Assembly: GCF_001440035.1 (NCBI RefSeq)
Contig: NZ_LJYG01000094.1
Location: forward strand, 154,767 to 218,766
Direction of reading: 5' to 3'
Source of the DNA: Bradyrhizobium manausense
Lineage (GTDB): Bacteria; Pseudomonadota; Alphaproteobacteria; Rhizobiales; Xanthobacteraceae
Length of the DNA stretch: 64,000 bases
The notes under the pieces are model-generated. The model was given only the letters and a program-made list of their open reading frames with translations, did not search any database and had not been told where the DNA came from. Positions within the stretch are counted from its first letter, which is position 1. Every line of letters begins with the position of its first letter. Below, piece after piece: positions 44,501 to 52,063 of this stretch. Both the position numbers and the translations under genes were made by a program.

Positions 44501-47239
44501 CGCACTGATCTGGCCCGCAGAGAGCGTGCCGCCCGACCAGCTAAAGGTCGGAGCCGCCTGGCTCACCGTATGCGCGTCACTAAGGTCAACATCGGCAAAC
44601 CCAATGCTGCCGCTGGCGCTGTCCGTGCTGGTCGAGCCGGTGGTGTTGCTCGCCTCGCTAAATGCACCGGTCGCGATGGTCGAACCCGCCACGATCGTCG
44701 GCTGATCGTTAGTCCCGGTCACCGTCACCACCACGTTCTGGCTGGTGGTGCCGCCGTGGCCGTCGTCAACCGTGACCGCATAGGTCACCGTCAGGGTCTG
44801 ACCCGCGGCTAGGAAGTCGAACGTCTTGTCCTGCGCCGAGTAAGTCCACGCCACCGAGCCGGAACCCGTTCCGGTCAAGTCGGTCTTGGTCAGCGTTAGC
44901 GTGCTGGCGCTCGTCAGCGCGCTCTGCTGCCCAGCCGTCAGTTTGCCGCCGGACCAGACAAAGCTCGGCGTGCCCTGGCTGATCATGTGCGCATCCGACA
45001 GGTCGACATCGGCAATGGCAATCGTGCCGTTTGCACTGTCCGTGGCGGTCGAGCCGGTCTGCCCGGCAGCCTCATTGAAGGCGCCGGTCGCCGTGGTCGA
45101 GCCGGCGACGATGACCGGCGTGTCATTGGTGCCGGTGACGGTGATGGTGACGGGCTGCGAAACGACGCCGCCATGGCCGTCATCGACCTGCACGGTGTAG
45201 GTCAGCGTGACGCTCTCGCCGGCGGCGAGATAGTCGAAGCTCTTGTCGGCGGCCGCGAAGCTCCAGGCGTCCGAGCCGGTCTTGCCGCCGGTGGCATCGC
45301 TCAGCGTGCCGAGCGAGAGCCAGCTCTTGACGGTGGCGTTGTCGGCCAGGCCGGAGGTGACGCCGCTGGCGACCACCCCCGTGATGGTGACGGTGTGCGT
45401 GTCGGACAGATCGGCATCGGTGAAGGTGACCGCGCCGCTGGCCTGATCGGCACTGTTCGAGCCGGTGGTGTTGGCGAGCTCGGTGAGCGCGGCGCCCTGG
45501 GCACTGGAGGTGATGACCGGCGTGTCATTGGTGCCGGTGACGGTGATGGTGACGGGCTGCGAAACGACGCCGCCATGGCCGTCATCGACCTGCACGGTGT
45601 AGGTCACCGCGAGCGTCTGGGCGGCCGCCAGGAAGTCGAACGTCTTATCCTGGGCACTGTAGGTCCAGGCCACGCTGCCCGAACCCGAGCTGGTCGAGTC
45701 AGTCTTGGTCAGCGCCAGCGTGCTGGCACTGGTCAGCGCACTGATCTGACCGCCGCTCAGCGGTCCGCCCGACCAGCTAAAGGTCGGAGCCGCCTGGCTC
45801 ACCGTATGCGCGTCACTGAGGTCAACATCGGCAAACCCAATGCTGCCGCTGGTGCTGTCCGTGCCGGTCGAGCCGGTGGTGTTGCTCGCCTCACTAAATG
45901 CACCGGTCGCGGTGGTGGAGCCCGCCACGATCGTCGGCGCATCGTTGGTCCCGGTCACCGTCACCACCACGTTCTGGCTGGTAGTGCCGCCATGATTGTC
46001 GGCCACCTGGACCCTGTAGGTGAGCGTAACGGTCTGGCCCGCAGCCAAGTAATCGAAGCTCTTGTCTTTGGCCGAGAAATTCCAGGCTTGCGTGCCGGTC
46101 GCACCATTGCTGGAATCGGTCTCCGCCCCCAGGCTGAACCAGCTCAGCAGCGTGCTGGGTGCCGGCAGCCCAGACGTGGTGCCGCTCGTAGTGACACCGG
46201 TGACGCTGGTCGTGTGCGTATCGGAGAGGTCGACATCAGCAAACGCAATCGAACCCGAGGCGATATCGGCCGTGCTCGAGCCAGTGGCGTTGGCCGCCTC
46301 GGTGATCGAACCGCTCGCCGTGGTCGAGCCCGCCACGATGGTGGGCATGTCATTGGTGCCGGTGACAGTGACGGTGACGGGCTGTGAAACGACGCCACCG
46401 TGGCCATCATCGATGGTCACTGTGTAGGTGACCGTAAGTGTTTCGCCCGCGGCAAGGAAATCGAATGCCTTGTCCGCAGCGCTATACGTCCACTTAACCG
46501 ATCCCATCGCCGTCGCTGAATTGGTGCTGTCCGTCGTGACGAGATTGAGGTTGCTCGCAGCGGTTAAGGCGGCGGTCTGTGCTGAGGTGAGCGCCCCTGA
46601 CGCCCACGCGAAACTCGGCCCAGCCTTCGAAACGGCGTGGGTATCGTGAGCATCGATGTCCGAAAACACAATCGTTCCGGTCGCTTGATCCGAAGTCGAT
46701 GACCCCGTGGTGTTCGCAGCCTCGCTGAATGCGCCGTTGGCCGTTGTCGAACCCAAGACGATCGTGGGAGCATCATTCAGTCCGGTGAACTGGAGCGTGA
46801 CGGTCGCCCAGCTGAGCGTGCCATTGCCGAGCTGAATGGCGTAGGTGAAGGTATCGGTTAAAGCTTCTCCGACGCCCAGCGCCTGAAGCTTGGCATTGAT
46901 ATCGCCCTTGTCGTAGTGAACCGTGCCATCCGACTCGATCCAAATCCTCGCTCCCAGCGCACTATGATCGCTCGTTCCGGCCGCACCAGCTGCGTCATTG
47001 CTGTAGGTTACGTCTTTGACCAGCAGATCCGCAGGTGCATAGGACTTGGTCGACGCCGAGGCACTCGTTCCATCATCCAGGGAAAACAGCGTTTTGGCTG
47101 CGCCTCCTAAATCATTAGCCATCACGTTTAGAACGAGGATGTTGGCGGCGTCTTCTGTAAAGGAGAAGATGTCGTTATTGGCTTGCGGAGTATTCCCGAA
47201 CGAAACTGTGCTGCCACCGCCCGTCGCCTGCGTTGCCAT
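41567..47239 (-). CDS. Giant VCBS/cadherin-like repeat adhesin, probable type I secretion substrate
   Basis: A 1,890-residue, Thr/Ser/Gly/Asp-rich protein with few Cys and no Sec signal. Order: an N-terminal domain (about 1-155, NNDIFSFTEDAANILVLNVMANDLGG), six VCBS-type modules of about 133-140 residues each ending VTVTGTNDxP (DNA 46770 to 44285), three cadherin-like repeats of about 144 residues (44284 to about 42995), a linker, then an RTX-like end. The end has one nonapeptide-like run, GDDTLTGSSGHDTFVF, and ITLAAGQTITLDGVHAADL, then repetitive beta strands to the C-terminus. Start at 47239 (MATQATGGG) has GAGG ahead. It probably binds calcium and works in attachment or biofilm. Confidence 0.9.
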   Translation of the reverse strand: MATQATGGGSTVSFGNTPQANNDIFSFTEDAANILVLNVMANDLGGAAKTLFSLDDGTSASASTKSYAPADLLVKDVTYSNDAAGAAGTSDHSALGARIWIESDGTVHYDKGDINAKLQALGVGEALTDTFTYAIQLGNGTLSWATVTLQFTGLNDAPTIVLGSTTANGAFSEAANTTGSSTSDQATGTIVFSDIDAHDTHAVSKAGPSFAWASGALTSAQTAALTAASNLNLVTTDSTNSATAMGSVKWTYSAADKAFDFLAAGETLTVTYTVTIDDGHGGVVSQPVTVTVTGTNDMPTIVAGSTTASGSITEAANATGSSTADIASGSIAFADVDLSDTHTTSVTGVTTSGTTSGLPAPSTLLSWFSLGAETDSSNGATGTQAWNFSAKDKSFDYLAAGQTVTLTYRVQVADNHGGTTSQNVVVTVTGTNDAPTIVAGSTTATGAFSEASNTTGSTGTDSTSGSIGFADVDLSDAHTVSQAAPTFSWSGGPLSGGQISALTSASTLALTKTDSTSSGSGSVAWTYSAQDKTFDFLAAAQTLAVTYTVQVDDGHGGVVSQPVTITVTGTNDTPVITSSAQGAALTELANTTGSNSADQASGAVTFTDADLSDTHTVTITGVVASGVTSGLADNATVKSWLSLGTLSDATGGKTGSDAWSFAAADKSFDYLAAGESVTLTYTVQVDDGHGGVVSQPVTITVTGTNDTPVIVAGSTTATGAFNEAAGQTGSTATDSANGTIAIADVDLSDAHMISQGTPSFVWSGGKLTAGQQSALTSASTLTLTKTDLTGTGSGSVAWTYSAQDKTFDFLAAGQTLTVTYAVTVDDGHGGTTSQNVVVTVTGTNDQPTIVAGSTIATGAFSEASNTTGSTSTDSASGSIGFADVDLSDAHTVSQAAPTFSWSGGTLSAGQISALTSASTLALTKTDSTGTGSGSVAWTYSAQDKTFDFLAAGQTLTVTYAVAVEDGHGGTTSQNVVVTVTGTNDAPVVTDTGGSTTWTEASGTGANTPVLIDSGVTVSDVDNTTLASAKVQITGGFHSAEDVLAFTNNGSTMGNIAGSYNAGTGVLTLTSSGATATLAQWQAALDAVTYNDTSHNPNTGSRTISFTVNDGTLDSVASTKTVIITATDTAPVVTGTGGSTTWTEASGTGANTPVVIDSGVTVSDVDNTTLASAKVQITGGFHSAEDVLAFTNNGSTMGNIAGSYNAGTGVLTLTSSGATATLAQWQAALDAVTYNDTSHNPNTGSRTISFTVNDGTLDSVASTKTVIITAVDTAPVVTDSSGQTSFIKQGGNSTGPVKIDTGLTVTDADNATLASAKVQITGGFQSAEDVLAFTNNGSTMGNIAGSYNASTGVLTLTSSGATATLAQWQAALEAVTYNDTNSGNNINTGTRTISFTVNDGTLDSAVSTKQVTVAKNPAGVAGAPINLALSDPTGSNTQVTLQISNTPSDWTVSGAFKSSDGSWSMTTSDIGELTISTPSTYSGAHVVTVTETWINADGKAGTAVISDNIEAFAPGSPIFAWSGDDTLTGSSGHDTFVFSRPIGNDVLHSFEVSSDTIDLISYGWHSFSDVQAHTADDANGNAVITLAAGQTITLDGVHAADLTATNFEFDMAPTTENPGMMTVGDGAMLPLSGIIDNTGTIELQGSGDETLLQLIQTGIVLKGGGQVILSDDDHNVIAGTAPNVTLDNVDNVISGAGQIGQGSLTLSNQGTIDATGVHALVIDTGVNAMVNIGTLEATGPGGLVLDSAVANSGLIWANGGTVTAMGEVTGNGNALISGAGTIEFEAGAAAKINFDATAAGHLILDDAFHFSGTVSGLDGNDDIDIKGISFGAGTTVSFTETQAGTGGTLTVSDGAHTANIVLLGQYDPTGFTEKADTTNGTVISYDPHHIA
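43421..44284 (-). repeat. Two near-identical 432-bp direct repeats in the adhesin gene
   Basis: Copies at about 43421-43852 and 43853-44284 match almost base for base, with an exact period of 432 bases (144 codons, in frame). A third, more diverged copy lies at about 42995-43420. Synonymous as well as coding positions agree, so duplication was recent or homogenised by gene conversion. Confidence 0.85.
44285..46770 (-). repeat. Six VCBS-type modules of two alternating classes
   Basis: Module boundaries (the TGTNDxP turn) fall near 46770, 46350, 45940, 45520, 45120, 44705 and 44285. Modules 1, 3, 5 and 6 share a FxWSGGxLxxxQxxALTSAS segment (class A); modules 2 and 4 share VTGVxxSGxTSGL and a longer WFSLG/WLSLG loop (class B), giving the order A-B-A-B-A-A. 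Modules 3 and 6 are especially alike, which suggests duplication of whole segments. Confidence 0.8.
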
Positions 47240-48346
47240 AACTAAAATCCTCGAGCTAATGATCCGAATAAATCGCAAATGGCGCAGTGATGGTCGGCCA
47301 CCACGTCGTTCCTATTCCGGAAGAAAATGCCGTGTCGTTGAGGAGTGCTCGCGATCATGGCAGCGAACTCAATCAGTGGCACTCGGAACTGGCGCTATCT
47401 CGCCCGGCGCGATGTCTTGGCGCGGTCGTCGCGGCTCGACAGAACCAAGCGGCGGTGTTGAGCGTCGGGCCGTGCACGAAGGCTCGCAAGTCGTTCGCTA
47501 CGACTCGCTCGAGCGAAGGATCGCAATTGGACAAAGGAGAATACGAGATGGCCTCGGAACGCGCTTCGACTTGAGACCAGTCGAATGTTGGCTCGGACTG
47601 CCACATAAAATGCACGCAACTCATTTACGTCCCTCGTCTGCGAGTGCAGAGCAAGGAGGTTCTGCAGGATCAATTCACGCAAAGCACGAGCGCTCGGACG
47701 GACGAACCACGTCACCTCCGCCCACAAGCAACTATCGCCTGTCTGCTAAGCTATGCGAAAAGGATCCTCGGCCCCCCTGCCGCCCGTGTCCGGCCCGCGG
47801 TCGGGACACGCACTCATGGTTCTTGTCATCAAATACTTTCGCCTCTTCGGCTCTGAGGACTGACGCAGCGATGAGGAGCGGTCATATCCCGCGGCCTGGA
47901 GCGAATTAAATCTGCCTTAGATTTCCATCTCCGTCCATTTAATTTTAAATGTCAACTGATTTAAGAATTAACGCCACTAAATCCACTAAAAAGACACGCC
48001 GACGTCCAGTGAAGAGACGTCTCGCGGAAAGAAGACTCGAAAATTTCTCATTGGGGCCGTGCTTTTACGGGGTTTGTTGATGCGCGAGCGCCACGGACCA
48101 TGTCGGCAGGCCGGAGAAACGCGTCCGCTAAAGCCCGATCCGGCTCCGGGCGAGGCTATTTCTAATTTAATCTTCAAAATAATTTTGTCGCTTGAGCGCC
48201 AGCGCTATCATAGACGCCGAAACCTGAATGTCGGCCCGCCGATGCAGGGGGCGTACGTTGCGCGCGGAGCGACTGCAGCGAGTCGCTCACCCCACGTCGC
48301 ACAATCGAAAGAACGCGCCACGATCGTGGACTATGGCGGGCAGAAC
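47240..48346. promoter_or_regulatory. Gene-poor upstream region of the adhesin with palindromes
   Basis: About 1.1 kb without a gene I can support; the open frames of 60-110 codons on both strands show no family pattern. Around 47900-48000 it is A/T rich and has two perfect inverted repeats: AAATCT-5-AGATTT (47908-47924) and CATTTAA-2-TTAAATG (47936-47951). These are plausible operator sites for the minus-strand adhesin/secretion operon, though about 670 bases from its start. Confidence 0.4.
48267..48288. other. Strong hairpin downstream of the hypothetical gene
   Basis: GAGCGACT and AGTCGCTC form a perfect 8-pair stem with a 6-base loop, about 60 bases past the stop of the gene at 48347. 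No T-run follows on the minus strand, so its role (factor-dependent terminator or protein site) is open. Confidence 0.4.
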
Positions 48347-48805
48347 CTAGGTCTCCAGCTCGACGTACTGCCGAAGCCTGTGGACAATATCGGGTAAGGC
48401 CTCGCGCAGCCGTGCCGCGTTCTGGAGTGTGGTCGAGAACGGCGCGAACCTGATCATGGCGTTCCAATTCCGGTATCCGTAGATAGTGATCGAGACGCCG
48501 GATCTCGGAAAGCCATCCACTTTGCGCAGCTCACCAAGCACGAGGTCACCGACCGCCACGGCGGGCAATCGCGCTCGTTTTTCGTCGAGACCGCCGAGAG
48601 ATATGAGAGGCTTGGTTCGCGGCGCTGCCGGGACCATGGACTTCCGTTGAAGCGCTGCCTCCATCTCCGGCGGCGGGGCAGGAGTTGCGGGCGCGCTCGT
48701 CGGCGCCGGCGGCGCAGCCTCAGCGGGCGGCTCCTCCGTGCGCGTGGCGCCCAGAATACCGCTGATCAGCCCCATAAGGCCTGCATCCTTCGCGCGATCG
48801 GCCAT
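48347..48805 (-). CDS. Hypothetical protein with Pro/Ala-rich linker
   Basis: A 152-residue protein behind a GGGGAG ribosome site. The N-terminal 20 residues (LMGLISGILGATRTE) are mildly hydrophobic, 25-60 is a Pro/Ala linker, and 80-150 looks folded (VAVGDLVLGELRKVDGFPRSGVSITIYGYRNWNAMIRFAPF, continuing to LREALPDIVHRLRQYVELE). I do not recognise the family. Composition and codon pattern look coding, unlike other frames nearby. It stands alone between the adhesin and the VCBS remnant. Confidence 0.55.
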   Translation of the reverse strand: MADRAKDAGLMGLISGILGATRTEEPPAEAAPPAPTSAPATPAPPPEMEAALQRKSMVPAAPRTKPLISLGGLDEKRARLPAVAVGDLVLGELRKVDGFPRSGVSITIYGYRNWNAMIRFAPFSTTLQNAARLREALPDIVHRLRQYVELET

Positions 48806-48909
48806 CACCGCTCCCCGGTTGCGGCCACCAGCCTAGCACTTTCCGGAAAGAGAGCCACCAAGCCGAGCGGACGAGCCGGAGCGGAAGCTGCGGCAGCTTC
48901 CATGGCGCA

Positions 48910-49260
48910 TCAGAGGTCGCCGTAGCCGCCGTGCGCATTGCCCTGCGCCACGACACGGGCTTCCGTTATCCGGGCCGGTGATGCTGAGCTGGCCGCTGGT
49001 ATTGAGCGCCGCCGCGGTATGCCTTTGGTGACGAACCTCGCCTCGGAAGGGACCGTGGCCGCATCGTTTGTGCCTGCGATCGTGCCAACTACGTCCGGCG
49101 ATCTGTCGAGCCCTGGCCGTCGAGCTTTGGCCGTCATTGATCGTCGCCACGAAGCTCTCGGGGATCATCTGGCCCGCAGCGAAGTGGTGGGCGGCCGCGT
49201 TGGCCAGATCCTAGTTCCGTTGCACCGAGCCCTTGGCGGCGTAGCGCGCTCCAGGACCGC
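48910..49260 (-). pseudogene. Decayed VCBS-repeat fragment
   Basis: Minus-strand frames read in turn give one VCBS module in pieces: AAKGSVQRN, an in-frame TAG, DLANAAAHHFAAGQMIPESFVATINDGQSST, then after a frame change VVGTIAGTNDAATV, then ALNTSGQLSITGPDNG, and finally ARVVAQGNAHGGYGDL before a stop. Intact VCBS modules read NAxAQxLAAGQTxTESFVATIxDGxGGT...IxGTNDAATV...LxTSGxLxIxDxD...FVAQ...GxYG. One stop and at least two frameshifts are present. It is the same strand as the adhesin but of a different VCBS subtype, so it is a relic of another adhesin. Confidence 0.65.
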
Positions 49261-49627
49261 GGCGCGTCGCCAGAGCGCTGACGCGATCCAGTGACGGACT
49301 ATGGCTTGCTATCCGGCACACGTGCCCCGAGTGCGACGAGAAGAGACCCCATTGGCCTTTCCGACATTGCGATGTTCGCGCACGAAGCTTCGCATATCCT
49401 GTTGCTGTCCCGCGCACGTTCTCGTTCGCTTTAATGCGCGACAGAGCCCCGGTAAGCCAGCATTCGCAATCCATGTGAAGCTAAAACCGAAACCAATTTC
49501 CGACTGACTCGCGAAGTCGACCAGATCGACTGCCATTAAATGATATATTTGATTATTGTATAGAATGATGATGACTCCATCGTGAAATTGAAAAATATCT
49601 TGGGGAAAAGAAACATGGGAGGTTGGA
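49261..49627. other. Gap between the VCBS relic and a small ORF
   Basis: No supported gene. The right part (about 49535-49600) is A/T rich (for example TGATATATTTGATTATTG near 49541) and probably holds the promoter of the small ORF that follows. The left part may be further decayed adhesin sequence but I could not align it. Confidence 0.35.
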
Positions 49628-49765
49628 ATGGAAGCTGCCCGCCGCTTTCGCGCAATGGCGTTGCTTTGCCGACAGACTGCCGGACTGCAACCTGAGAGAA
49701 GCTGGAAACTGCTTGCAGAGGCAGAGTACTGGGAGCATCTGGCGGCTGCGGCTTTAGCTCATTGA
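49628..49765 (+). CDS. Small hypothetical protein (45 residues)
   Basis: An ORF too short for usual gene finders: MEAARRFRAMALLCRQTAG, then a middle and LLAEAEYWEHLAAAALAH at the end. It is predicted all-helical with a regular amphipathic pattern, has GGGAGG six bases ahead of its ATG and an A/T-rich promoter-like stretch upstream. Small helical proteins of this style (RFRxMAxLCRQxA ... WKLLAEAExWE) occur in rhizobia; function unknown. Confidence 0.5.
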   Translation: MEAARRFRAMALLCRQTAGLQPERSWKLLAEAEYWEHLAAAALAH

Positions 49766-50274
49766 GCTTGGGTCGAACGTTCTTTGTCTCTCGCTTTTCG
49801 TCGACTTCTTACTTCAAGTCGTTTTCTGAGGTATGCGATGTCGAGTACGCGTCGGGTTTTTTCGAGTGCTGTTCTGAGCGAACGGCACCAGGTGCTGCTG
49901 GAGGAGCTTCGAGCGTTGGAGAAGCTTCGAAGTAAGCTCAGGCATGTAGAAGCAAAAACAATCGGCAGACGACGGCGGAGCAAAGCGAGCGACAGAGCAA
50001 GAGCCGTTTAGAGACCTGTGGGGTCCGGAGACCCACTCACGCGCGCGGTTCGATGAACAGATTGCCCACGTTCGGCGCGGCGCCTCGCCGTCTGCTCGTC
50101 AATGCAGTCGAGCTTTGCAGCGCAGATCACTTGCCGGCTGCCGTCCACCACGAACTCCTTGTACCGGAATGATGGTGCGCGCCCCTTCCTCGGCGCCCAG
50201 AAGCCCACCTGCTGAACGGAGATGTGGTTGCCGCCCGTATCGCTGGTTCATCCGAACTGTGCACGATAGCGACC
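49766..50274. other. Intergenic stretch with a possible degenerate small gene
   Basis: On the minus strand, 50208-50008 can be read as a 66-residue frame with the phrase VVDGSRQVICAAKLDCIDEQTARRRAE, which looks like the middle of a small rhizobial protein. The end after ARRRAE (GQSVHRTARV) looks out of frame, so it may be broken. A GGGTC/GACCC hairpin lies at 50021-50034. Opposing 75-codon frames at 49759-50011 have no recognisable content. Confidence 0.35.
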
Positions 50275-51909
50275 TCAGGCCGCCACTGGCGTTCGTCCGC
50301 GCTCGAACACGAAATCGCGATAACCCGCTTGCGCGGCGGCGGCACAATAGTCCCTGTACTTCGGAAATCCACCCGTGAAAAGCGTAAGCCCGAGCGGCTT
50401 GTCCTTGACGTTGGCGCCGAGATACCAGGTCTTCGCCTTGTTGAGCAGCGAGCGCTGCGCGAGCCGCGCGACGAGCTCCATCCAGCCGTCTTCCGCCGCC
50501 TTGGTCGGCTCGACGGTCGCAAGGCCCCGATCGGCCATGTGCGTGATCAGGTTCGCGATCCAGTCGACGTCGTTCTCGCTGATCCTGACGATGTTGGCGA
50601 GCGCCGCCGGCCCGTTCGGCCCGGTGGTCATGAACAGGTTCGGGAAACCTTCCATCATCAGGCCGAGATACGACTTCGCCCCATACTTCCATTTATCGTT
50701 CACCTTGCCACCATGACGGCCGACAACGTCGAAGGCCGTCAGCGCACCGGTGAGCCCATCATAGCCGGTCGCGAGGATCAGCATGTCGAGCTCGGTTTCT
50801 CCGGCCTCCGTCCGCACACCCTTCTCGGTGACTTCGAGGATCGGTTCGGTGACGCAGTCCATCAGATGGACATTGGGCAGATTGAACGTCTCGTAATATT
50901 CGGTGTCGAGACACGGCCGCCGCGCGAAGATGGGATAGCCGCGGGGCTTGAGCTTTTCCGCGGTAACGGGGTCCTTGACGACCTCGCTGACCTTGCCGCG
51001 CACGAACTCGGCGACCTGCTCATTGGCCTCCTCGTTGCTCAGGAGATCGGTGAAGGTCCCGAGCATCGCAAGGCCGCCGGCCTTCCAGGCGTCTTCCAGG
51101 AGTTCGCGACGCCGTACCGGCGTCACGCTGAAGAAAGCGCGCGTGGTCCACGGACGCACGCCGCCATTCGGGCTGTTACGGGCGGCCTCGCGGATCCCGG
51201 CGTAGTTGCGCTTGACCTCGGCTACGTAGTCCGGCTCCAGCGTCTGATTGCGCATGGGCATGGTGAAGCTTGGCGTGCGCTGGAAGACGAAGAGCTCGCC
51301 GGCCTTCCGGCCGACCTCCTGGACGATCTGGATGCCGGTCGACCCCGTGCCGATCACCCCGACGCGCTTGCCGGCGAAGCTGACCGGATGGTGCGGCCAC
51401 TTGCCGGCGCGCAGCAACTCGCCCTTGTAGCGCGCAAGGCCCGGAATCTGGGGATCCATGGGGATCGACAACGGGCCCGTCGCCATCACGCAGTAAGTCG
51501 CCTCGACGGTCTCACCGCGATCGGTCGTCACCTTCCACAGCTTGCGCGTCTCGTCCCAGATAGCGCTGATGACGCGGGTGTTGAACTGATAGTGCTTTCG
51601 CAGGTCGAGCCGGTCAGCCACGAAGTTGAAGTAGGCGAGAAGCTCCGGTTGTGACGCGAACTCCTCCGACCAGGTCCACTCCTGTTCGATCTCGGGACAG
51701 AACGAATAGCTGTAGTCGATACTCGGAAGGTCTACGCGCGCCCCGGGGTAGCGATTCCAGTACCACACACCGCCGACATCGCCGCCCGCCTCGAATGCCG
51801 CGAGCTTGAGGCCCATCTCCCGGAATTTGTACACGGCGTACAAGCCGCCGAAGCCGGCGCCCACGACGACGACGTCCAGGCGTCGTGCGCCCACCTCACT
51901 GCTGCTCAT
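50275..51909 (-). CDS. Flavoprotein monooxygenase of the Baeyer-Villiger (CHMO-like) class
   Basis: A 544-residue FAD/NADPH monooxygenase. FAD Rossmann motif VVGAGFGG (15-22), GGDVGGVWYWNRYPGARVD as in cyclohexanone/phenylacetone monooxygenases, NADPH motif GTGSTG (187-192), and a late ATGYDG. The fingerprint FxGxxxHxxxW(P/D) is at 161-172 but reads YKGELLRAGKWP, with Arg167 in place of the His. The enzyme would insert oxygen next to a ketone to give an ester or lactone, if still active in that mode. GAGGAA precedes the start at 51909; a longer frame to 52014 lacks a site. Confidence 0.88.
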   Translation of the reverse strand: MSSSEVGARRLDVVVVGAGFGGLYAVYKFREMGLKLAAFEAGGDVGGVWYWNRYPGARVDLPSIDYSYSFCPEIEQEWTWSEEFASQPELLAYFNFVADRLDLRKHYQFNTRVISAIWDETRKLWKVTTDRGETVEATYCVMATGPLSIPMDPQIPGLARYKGELLRAGKWPHHPVSFAGKRVGVIGTGSTGIQIVQEVGRKAGELFVFQRTPSFTMPMRNQTLEPDYVAEVKRNYAGIREAARNSPNGGVRPWTTRAFFSVTPVRRRELLEDAWKAGGLAMLGTFTDLLSNEEANEQVAEFVRGKVSEVVKDPVTAEKLKPRGYPIFARRPCLDTEYYETFNLPNVHLMDCVTEPILEVTEKGVRTEAGETELDMLILATGYDGLTGALTAFDVVGRHGGKVNDKWKYGAKSYLGLMMEGFPNLFMTTGPNGPAALANIVRISENDVDWIANLITHMADRGLATVEPTKAAEDGWMELVARLAQRSLLNKAKTWYLGANVKDKPLGLTLFTGGFPKYRDYCAAAAQAGYRDFVFERGRTPVAA

Positions 51910-52063
51910 CTCGGCATTTCCTCGCTTGCCTATTGGTTCGATTGACGCGGCGATCGCGCTGACGTTGAAAACCATCTCATGAGTTCTGCGGCGCCACCAC
52001 GGCTTTGAGGCCACGCAGGGTGAGTTTCACATCCATGAAAGACCCGAGCCTGCCCCGCCGTCT

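Noticed and set aside
44987-46387. Long plus-strand open frame (466 codons) opposite the adhesin
   Set aside because: It is the antisense shadow of repetitive GC-rich coding sequence; its apparent repeats mirror the adhesin modules and it has no family resemblance or ribosome site.
41567-47239. Repeat array considered as CRISPR or satellite DNA
   Set aside because: Period is a multiple of three, the reading frame is open throughout, and the units translate to VCBS and cadherin-like modules.
50224-51654. Plus-strand 476-codon frame opposite the monooxygenase
   Set aside because: Reverse shadow of the clearly supported flavoprotein gene; no motif of its own.
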